DNA of 64,000 nucleotides from JAOPZW01 sp963707695 (lineage in GTDB: Bacteria > Actinomycetota > Thermoleophilia > Solirubrobacterales > Solirubrobacteraceae): positions 169,915 through 233,914 of the forward strand of contig CAVPQY010000007.1 of the NCBI GenBank assembly GCA_963707695.1, written 5' to 3'. Position numbers and translations under genes: made by a program. Positions within the stretch are counted from its first letter, which is position 1; each line of letters begins with the position of its first letter. Below the pieces are notes generated by a model, which was not told the DNA's origin, did no database searches, and was given only the letters and a program-made list of their open reading frames with translations. This document shows, one piece after another, positions 57,698-64,000 of this stretch.

Positions 57698-60600
57698 GTC
57701 TGGGGCGGATCCTCGGCCGGGTGGTCCTGTCGGGGGCGACGCCGGGCGGCGACGCGCGCACGCCGCCAGGCGCGACGGTGCCGCTCGCGTCGCGCCGCCC
57801 GGCCCGCACGTCGCAGGCGAACGCCTTGGACTCCTGGATCGACACGTTGGGGTCGCCCGACGAGCGCGATCAGGTCGTTCGCGGCGTCGCCGGGGTCGGG
57901 CCCGGCGTAGCCCCAGTGCCACGGCAGGGCGACCTGGTGGATGACCCGGCCGTCGACCTGCAGCGGCCGCATGCGGTCGGTGACCACGGCCCGCGCCGCG
58001 ATCTCGGCGCGCGCGGCTGACTGACCGTCATCCAGCCGCCGTCCTCGATGCCGCGCTCGCGCGGCCAGCACCGGGTCGATCTCGACGAACAGCTCGGGCT
58101 GGAGCTCGGCGAGCCAGGGGAGCCAGCGGCTCATCGAGCCCTCAGGTGGTGCTCGGTCAGGCGGTAGGTCGAGAGGACGCACGGGTAGCGCGGGTCGGCC
58201 GACTGCGGCGTACGGGTTCTCGGGGCGTCCCAGCGCAGCGCCGCCGGGTTGGCTCGACGGTCGGGGTAGAGCGAGGTTCGGCACCGGCGACTCGTAGCGG
58301 CTCGTAGTGCGTCGGGCAGCGGGCCGTCGACGCAGGCCCGAGGGGGCGAAGAGCCAGCCCTTGCCGTCGGCCTTCATCATGAACGGCGTCGTCGTGGAAA
58401 TCGCGTCCAGCCCGTCGCGTCGTCCTGCGGCGCGGCGTCGGGGGCTTGTCGACCGGGAAGTCGGGGACGTCGAGCCCGCCCAGCGCGCCCTCCGCCTCGT
58501 CCCAGTAGACGTAGCCCTTGCGCTCGGACCACGGCCGGCCCTCCGGGTCGGCGGACGCGCGGTTGTACATGATCCGGCGGTTGGCCGGCCAGGCGAAGCC
58601 CCACCCGGGCGCCACCCAGTCGTCGGCGCGTCGCGGTCGCCGGCGTCGCGCCGCCGGGCCTGGTTGACGCCGTCCGGCGAAGACGCCGCTGTAGATCCAG
58701 GCCCCGCAGGCCGTCGAGCCGTCGGCCTTGAGGTCGCCGAAGCCCGGGCACCGGCTCGCCGGTCGCGACGTCGTAGCCGTTGATCTCTTGAGGACGGCCT
58801 CGGCCGAGGGCTCGCGCCTGCGGGCCGTTCTCGGCGATGTAGTCCCAGGTGAGCGTGGATCGGCCAGTCGCGGTCGCGCTTGCTGTCGGCGTAGGGGCGC
58901 TTGCAGGCGCCGGCCGAGCTGGACGGTGAACCAGAGGTCGGACCGGGCGTCGCCGGGCGGGTCGAGCGCCTGGTCGTGCCACTGGATCAGGCGCTGGGTG
59001 TTCGTGTAGGTGCCCGTCCATCTCGCCGTGCGCGGCGGCGGGCATGAGGAAGACCTCGGTGGCGATGTCCTCGGGCTTCAGCTCGCCCGAGCGCACCTCG
59101 GGGCTGTCCTTCCAGAACGTCGCGCGTCTCGGTCTCGTACAGGTCGCGGACGACCAGCCAGTCGAGCTTCGCCAGCGCCCGCCGCTGGAAGCCGGCGTTC
59201 TGGCCGCCGACGGCCGGGTTCTGGCCCATCGCCATGAAGCCCGTCCAGGCCTCCGTCGAATCGCGCGAACATCGGCAAGTGCGAGTGGTCGCCGATGATC
59301 TTGGGCAGCCAGCCGAAGCCGTAGTCGTTCTCCTTCGTGGCCGCGTCGCCGTACCAGGCCTTGAGCAGGCTGACGATGAACTTGGGGAAGTGGACCAGTA
59401 GCTCGTCGGGCTGATCTCGGTCTCGATGTAGTCGGCGAGCGTCGTGCTCTTCGCGCGCTGGGCGTGTTCAGGTAGCCGGGCAGCAGGTTGTAGAGCGTCG
59501 GGATGTCGGTCGAGCCCTGGATCGAGGCGTGCCCGCGCAGCGCGAGGATGCCGCCGCCCGGCCGGCCGATGTTGCCGAGCAGGAGCTGCAGGATCGTCGC
59601 CGGCGCGGATCATCTGGACGCCCGTGGTGTGCTGGGTCCAGCCGACGGCGTAGCAGATCACCGCCGTGCGGTCGGGGCCCGAGTTGCGCACGAGCGTCTC
59701 GGCCACTTGCAGGAAGTCTCCTCGGAGGTGCCGCAGACCCGCTCGACCATCTCGGGCGTGTAGCGGGCGTAGTGGCGGCGGAGGATCTGGAAGACGCAGC
59801 GCGGGTGCTGCAGGGTCGGGTCGCGCTGCGGCGGCTCGTCAGCATGCCCGCGCCGGTGCTCTGAAGGTCAGGCGTCGAGTGCTCGCGCGGGCCGGCGGCG
59901 CCGCGACCTCCGCCGGCGTCGTACCGCCAGGTCGTCGGGTCGTAGTCCTGCGTCTCGGGGTCGAAGCCCGAGAAGAGGCCGTCGCAGGTCCTCGGTGTCC
60001 TTGTAGTCCTCGGTGATCAGGGTCGCGGCGTTGGTGTAGGCGACGACGTAGTCCTTGAAGTACGTCTCGGTCTCGAGGACGTAGCGGATCAGCCCGCCGA
60101 GGAAGACGATGTCGGTCCCGGCGCGGAGGGGGACGTAGATGTCGGCCATGGCCGAGGTGCGGCGTGAACCGCGGGTCGACGTGGATGACCTTCGCGCCGC
60201 GCTCAGCTTCGCCTCCATGACGAAGCGGAAGCCGACCGGGTGGCACTCGGCCATGTTCGAGCCCATGATGAGGATGCAGTCGGCGAACCGGACGTCCATC
60301 TGGTTGGTCGTGGCGCCGCCGCGACCGAACGAGGTGCCCAGACCGGGCACGGTGCGCTGTGTCATATGCGGGCCTGGTTCTCGATCTGCACCGCGCCCAT
60401 GGCGGTGAAGGCCTTCTTGATGAGGTAGTTCTCCTCGTTGTCGAGCGTCGCACCGCCGAGGTGGGCGAAGCCGAGCGTGCGGTCGACCCGGTGGCCCTCG
60501 TCGTCGTGGTCCTGCCAGCCGTTCTCCCGTGCGGCGACCACGCGCTCGGCGATCATGTCCATCGCGGTGTCGAGCTCGAGCTCCTCCCACTCCGTGGCGC

Positions 60601-60970
60601 GCGGCCGCCGGTACCGCACCTTGGTCAGGCGGCCGGGCTGCTGGACGAGCTGGCGCGAGGCCGAGCCCTTCGGGCAGAGCGTGCCCTGGTTGATGGGCGA
60701 GCGCGGGTTGCCCTCGATGTCGACGAGCTCGCCGCCCCGGGTGTAGACGATCTGCGCGCAGCCGACGGCGCAGTAGGGGCAGACGGACTCGGTGACCTTC
60801 AGGCCCGCGATCCGGGCGCCCGCCCGCCTCGTGCGCGGCGACACGGCGGCGGGGCCCAGGCCCCAGTCCAGGACGCGACCCAGGCCGGGGAGGCCGCGCA
60901 CGGCGGCGAAGGACCGGGGGCGGCCGTGCTCGGGCACGAGGGCGGCATCCCCGGCGCCGGGCGTCGCCAA
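57694..60970 (-). CDS. Formate dehydrogenase alpha subunit, selenocysteine-containing (frame breaks)
   Basis: About 1,090 residues from TTG 60970. The N-terminal cluster motif is VCPYCAVGCAQIVYTRGGEL, followed by NPRSPINQGTLCPKG. At codon 203 an in-frame TGA (60364–60362) lies in ENQARI-U-HS, exactly where FdnG/FdhF carry selenocysteine; beyond it come TVPGLGTSFGRGGATTNQMD, GSNMAECHPVGFRFVMEAKL and IYVPLRAGTDIVFLGGLIRY. The C terminus has LQVDGRVIHQVALPWHWGYA and VSIQESKAFACDVRAGRR. Breaks are numerous (one about 8 nt after the TGA). It oxidises formate with a bis-pterin Mo/W cofactor. No Tat motif is seen, so a cytoplasmic face is likely. Confidence 0.9.
60334..60364 (-). promoter_or_regulatory. 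Bacterial SECIS hairpin after the Sec UGA codon
   Basis: Reading the minus strand from the TGA (60364–60362), 17 nt follow and then the loop GGTCT (60344–60340), closed by the perfect 6-bp stem GTGCCC/GGGCAC (60350–60345 and 60339–60334). E. coli fdhF has the same GGUCU apical loop 18 nt after its UGA, where SelB binds. The one-base difference equals the single-base deletion needed to restore the downstream reading frame. This supports reading the TGA as selenocysteine. Confidence 0.88.
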
Positions 60971-61020
60971 CCGCCGGAGGTCCTCCCGGCGACCCGGAGC
61001 GGCGACTAGGATCGCGCGCC

Positions 61021-61941
61021 GTGGTCGTGCACCTCGACGACGTCCCGGCGGAGGCCATCGACCGCGCGGTCCTGCGCGGCACGCGCTGGCGCGTGGGACC
61101 CGTCGCGGGCTGTGCCCGCGTCGGGCTCAGCCGCTACCGGCTCGGGCCGGGCGAGCGCGCCATGCCGGTCCACGTCCATGCCGACGAGGAGGAGCTCTTC
61201 GTCGTGCTGGCGGGCGCGGGGCTGAGCTGGCAGGACGGAGGGGCCTGGGCGGTGACCGCGGGCGACGTCGTGCTGCACCGCGCGGGCGGCGCGGCCCACA
61301 CGATCGTGGCCGCCGAGGCGGAGGGGCTGGACGTCCTGGCCTTCGGGTCGGGCTCGCCCACGGGCCTCACCTGGCTGCCGCGCGCCGGCGCGTTCTGGGC
61401 CGGCCCGCACTGGGTGCCGCCCGAGGGGCCGGACCCGATCACGGCCGAGGACGCCGCGGGCCCGCTCGAGCTCCCGCCGGCCGAGCCCGGGCGACCGCCG
61501 ACGATCGTCGCGATCGACGACCTCGAGCCCGAGGCGTGGGGCGAGGGGGACGTCGCCACCCACCTGCGGGACCCGGGCGGCGCGCTCGAGACCGTGCTGG
61601 CGGGCCTGAGCGTCATCGACGTCGAGCCCGGGCGGCTCAGCGGACCGCCGCACTGCCACAGCGCCGAGGAGGAGCTGTTCGTCGTCGCGCGCGGCGACGG
61701 GACGCTGCTGCTGGGCGACGACGAGCACCCGGTCCGCGAGGGCAGCGTCGTCGCGCGCCCGGCCGGCACCGGCGTCGCCCACGCCTTCCGTGCCGGCCCC
61801 GGCGGCCTGCGGCTGCTCGCCTATGGGCAGCGCGACACCCGGGACATGACGTACTACCCGCGCTCGCGGAAGGTGGCGCTGCGCGGCCTCGGCGTCCGCT
61901 TCGCCGTCGACCAGGTCCCGTACTGGGAGGGCGAGCCGTGA
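61021..61941 (+). CDS. Double-cupin protein, copy 1
   Basis: The protein has 306 residues from GTG 61021 with intact frame. The N-terminal cupin has PVHVHADEEELFVVLAGAG, AGDVVLHRAGGAAHTIV; the C-terminal cupin has GPPHCHSAEEELFVVARGDG and ARPAGTGVAHAFRAG. Both retain the His/His/Glu/His metal set. It ends DMTYYPRSRKVALRGLG. The gene diverges from the formate dehydrogenase operon across 50 bp and overlaps the second double cupin by 4 bp. No reaction is assignable; sugar or small-molecule binding is inferred. Confidence 0.85.
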   Translation: MVVHLDDVPAEAIDRAVLRGTRWRVGPVAGCARVGLSRYRLGPGERAMPVHVHADEEELFVVLAGAGLSWQDGGAWAVTAGDVVLHRAGGAAHTIVAAEAEGLDVLAFGSGSPTGLTWLPRAGAFWAGPHWVPPEGPDPITAEDAAGPLELPPAEPGRPPTIVAIDDLEPEAWGEGDVATHLRDPGGALETVLAGLSVIDVEPGRLSGPPHCHSAEEELFVVARGDGTLLLGDDEHPVREGSVVARPAGTGVAHAFRAGPGGLRLLAYGQRDTRDMTYYPRSRKVALRGLGVRFAVDQVPYWEGEP

Positions 61942-62811
61942 GCGCCTTCGACGGCAAGGGCGGCCTCGTCCACCTCGATGACGTGCCCGCCGAGGAGGTC
62001 GCGGGCGAGCCGCGCCTGCCCCACGCGGTGCAGGACCTCGGGGCGGCCGCGGGCGCCACGGTCGCCGCCGCGCGCCGGGTGCACCTCGCCGGCGACGCGC
62101 TCGTCCCGGCCTTCGCGACGCTCGCCGGGCCCGCGCCGGCGGAGGAGTTCGCGCTCGTCCTGGCCGGGAGCGGGCGGGTCGAGCTGCAGGGGCCCGACGG
62201 GCCGCCGCAGGGCGGCTGGCCCCTGCGGCCCGGCCTCGTGGTGCTGCGGCGGGGCGGGGACCCGCCCCCGGCCTACCGCGCCGACGAGGACGGCCTCGAC
62301 CTCCTGCTCCTGGGCGCGCACGTCCCGCCCAAGCCGCCCTTCGACGGGGCCGTGGCCGTCACCGCGCTCGTCGACGTCGAGCTCGAGACGCTCGACAAGG
62401 GGCTCTTCGTCACCGAGGAGCGCGACCTCGGGCGCGCCCTGGGCTCCACCCTCTGCGGCGTGCGCCACGAGGTCATGCCGCCCGGCGCCTGGAGCTGCCC
62501 GCCGCACTGGCACGCCCAGGAGCACGAGCTCTTCCACGTGCTCGAGGGCGACGGCGAGCTGCTCCTTCTTCGACGACGACGGCGCCCAGCGCGAGGCGGT
62601 CCCGATCCGGGCCGGGCACCTCGTCTCCCGCCCGGCGGCGACGGGCGTCGCCCACGCGCTGCGCGCCGGCGGGCGCGGACTGACCTACCTCGCCTTCGGG
62701 ACGCGCGAGCCAGGCGAGGTCGTCTTCTACCCGCGCTCGCGCAAGGCCTACCTGGGCCCGCTGCTCGTCCGTGTGGAGCCGGTCGCGGACTACTGGGACG
62801 GGGAGCTCTGA
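61938..62811 (+). CDS. Double-cupin protein, copy 2 (one frame break)
   Basis: About 290 residues from GTG 61938 (GTGA overlap with copy 1). The N-terminal cupin has lost its metal histidines (PAEEFALVLAGSGRVELQG), while the C-terminal one keeps CPPHWHAQEHELFHVLEGDG and SRPAATGVAHALRAG. The end VVFYPRSRKAYLGP parallels copy 1, so the two are paralogs. A break near 62570 precedes FFDDDGAQREAVPIRAGH. Loss of ligands in one half suggests a structural partner to copy 1, which is inference. Confidence 0.82.
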
Positions 62812-63741
62812 CGGCCGCGCCGACCGGCGGCGGGCTGCTGGCCAAGGACCTCGTCGTGGTCACGGGGAAGGGCGGCGCGGGCAAGACGACGGTCGCGGCG
62901 GCGCTCGGCCTCGTGGCCGCCCGGCGCGGGCTGCGCACGATCGTGGCCGAGGTCGCCGCCCGCGACGACGTCTCGAGCGCGCTGGGGCGCGACGACGACC
63001 ACGACGACACCGAGGGCCGCCTCGGCGACGGCCTGCACCACATCTCGATCGACCCGCAGTCCGCGCTGGAGGAGTACCTCCTCGAGCGCCTGCCCGCGCG
63101 GCCCCTGGCCGACCTCCTGGGCCGGTCGCGGCTGTTCGGGTACTTCACGGCGGCGACGCCGGGGATGCGCGAGCTGCTGACCGTCGGCAAGGTCTGGGAG
63201 CTGGCCCAGGACGCGCGCCGCACGCCGGGCGGCCGCCCCTACGACCTCGTGGTCCTTGACGCGCCGGCGACGGGTCACGGGGTGGCGATCCTCGAGGCGC
63301 CGCGCACCTTCGCGGAGATCGCCCGGGGCGGGCCCTATCTACCGCCAGGGCCGTACGATCGACGCGATGCTCTCCGACCCGGCCCGGACCGGCGTCGTCG
63401 TCGTGGCCCGGCCGGAGGAGATGCCGGTCAACGAGGCGCTCGCCCTGGAGCGCGCCCTGGCGGCGCGCGTCGGGCTGCCCGTGTCGCTCGTCGTCGCCAA
63501 CGCGCTGCTGCCCGACCGCTTCAGCGGCGCCGACGTCCAGGCGCTCGGCGGGGCCGACGGGCACCCGGCGGCCGCGGTCGCGCGGAGCGCCGCGGCGCGG
63601 GCCCGCGCCCAGCGCGCCCAGCTCGCGCGGCTGCGGCGCGGGACCGGGGCGCCCGTGTGCCGCCTGCCCTTCGTCGTCGCCGCCGGCCTCGATCCCCGCG
63701 TCCTGGGCAACCTGGCCGACCGGCTGGAGCGCGCGCTGTGA
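62808..63741 (+). CDS. ArsA/Get3-like ATPase, first of a pair (one frame break)
   Basis: About 310 residues. The P-loop is VVTGKGGAGKTTVAAALG near residue 20, with VAEVAARDDVSSALG, then VLDAPATGHGVAILEAPRTF (switch II-like) and, after one inserted T near 63336, YRQGRTIDAMLSDPARTGVV and VARPEEMPVNEALALERALA. This is the paired ArsA-family ATPase type (like Rv3679–Rv3680), not an arsenite pump linked to arsB. The only start in frame near the cupin stop is CTG 62808, so the true start is uncertain. Its stop overlaps GTG 63738. Confidence 0.85.
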
Positions 63742-63870
63742 GCGCGGGCGTCGTCCTTCACCATCCACCGCCGCCGAGCAGCGGCGCGCTGCCGCTGTGA
63801 GCGCGGGCGTCGTCCTTCACCATCCACCGCCGCCGAGCAGCGGCGCGCTGCCGCTGTGAGCGCGGGCGTC
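63738..63870 (+). repeat. 59-bp tandem duplication carrying repeated start codons
   Basis: Units at 63738–63796 and 63797–63855 are identical, and the first 15 bases (GTGAGCGCGGGCGTC) occur a third time at 63856. Each of the first two copies encodes a 20-residue peptide ending with a TGA that overlaps the GTG of the next copy. The third copy runs on into the ArsA-like gene. Either true slippage or an assembly duplication explains it. Confidence 0.9.
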
Positions 63871-64000
63871 GGCGAGCGGCTCGCGGGCAAGCGCGTCGTC
63901 ATCTGCGCGGGGTCGGGCGGCGTGGGCAAGACGACGACGTCGGCCGCGCTGGCCATGGGCCTGGCCGCGCAGGGCCTCCGGGTGGCGGTCGTGACGATCG
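63856..64000 (+). CDS. ArsA/Get3-like ATPase, second of the pair (cut by window end)
   Basis: From GTG 63856 the protein begins MSAGVGERLAGKRVVICAGS, then GGVGKTTTSAALAMGLAAQG and LRVAVVTI before the window ends. The P-loop G-S-G-G-V-G-K-T-T is complete. It is clearly related to the preceding ATPase and would form a heterodimer with it, by analogy to the paired mycobacterial proteins. GTG 63856 is chosen because the earlier GTGs at 63738 and 63797 lead into 20-residue frames that stop. Confidence 0.88.
   Translation, partial: MSAGVGERLAGKRVVICAGSGGVGKTTTSAALAMGLAAQGLRVAVVTI

Noticed and set aside
60362..60364. TGA in formate dehydrogenase as a nonsense mutation
   Set aside because: It lies at the conserved Sec position with a SECIS hairpin at the right distance, so selenocysteine is the better reading.

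Overview
The window reads as chromosome of a very high-GC actinobacterium. Gene content and order (an atp operon headed by a small membrane protein, the rpmE–DUF1385–prfA–prmC–tsaC–glyA–wecA block, an Rpf-like hydrolase behind a c-di-AMP riboswitch, a selenocysteine formate dehydrogenase, paired ArsA-like ATPases) fit Thermoleophilia/Solirubrobacterales best. That placement is inference. No tRNA, rRNA, CRISPR array, transposase or prophage gene was recognised.

Layout. 0–1.8 kb: a truncated ECF sigma gene diverges from a CarH/LitR-type B12 photoreceptor regulator across three 11-bp operator repeats, followed by a VOC protein. 1.8–9.1 kb: complete minus-strand ATP synthase operon (atpI-like, B, E, F, H, A, G, D, C) with a recognisable promoter. 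9.1–13.8 kb: subtilase, His-rich zinc-type CDF exporter, phosphodiesterase, GH-A-like secreted protein and cupin. 13.8–14.3 kb: no large gene, but two micro-ORFs with Shine-Dalgarno sites and strong hairpins. 14.3–15.9 kb: R2-like ligand-binding oxidase diverging from a TetR regulator over a perfect palindrome. 15.9–23.5 kb: housekeeping block (polyprenyl-phosphate sugar-phosphate transferase, SHMT, epimerase, TsaC, PrmC, RF1, DUF1385, L31). 23.6–28.8 kb: GGDEF/HD-GYP protein and an etfB–etfA–ETF-QO operon behind a palindromic operator. 28.9–44.2 kb: acyl-CoA and branched-chain carbon metabolism (split B12 mutase with isobutyryl-CoA-mutase-like residues, MeaB, two acyl-CoA dehydrogenases, thiolase), mixed with a cupredoxin, aminopeptidase, glycine-rich secreted protein, lipid hydroxylase and acyltransferase. 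44.2–49.3 kb: Rpf-like protein with its riboswitch, methyltransferase/GH57 pair, another methyltransferase, and a Fur/VIT1 iron pair. 49.4–55.3 kb: LON-domain protein, EamA transporter, lipoprotein, gamma-glutamyltransferase, FtsZ and ParA. 55.4–61 kb: membrane-bound formate dehydrogenase with an in-frame UGA and a SECIS hairpin. 61–64 kb: two tandem double-cupin proteins and two ArsA-like ATPases, the second cut by the window end.

The genes connect through a few themes. Electrons from acyl-CoA dehydrogenases would pass through EtfAB and ETF-QO to quinone, formate dehydrogenase feeds the same pool, and the ATP synthase uses the resulting gradient. Cobalamin links the CarH regulator, the mutase and its MeaB chaperone.

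Sequence quality matters. From the left end to about 28.5 kb every gene is open. From about 28.5 to 63.4 kb most long genes, including ftsZ, parA, mutase and fdh, carry single-base frame breaks, while a few neighbours stay intact. I treat these as probable assembly errors, not pseudogenes. Coordinates of those genes are the outer limits of the reconstructed gene; none should be translated literally.
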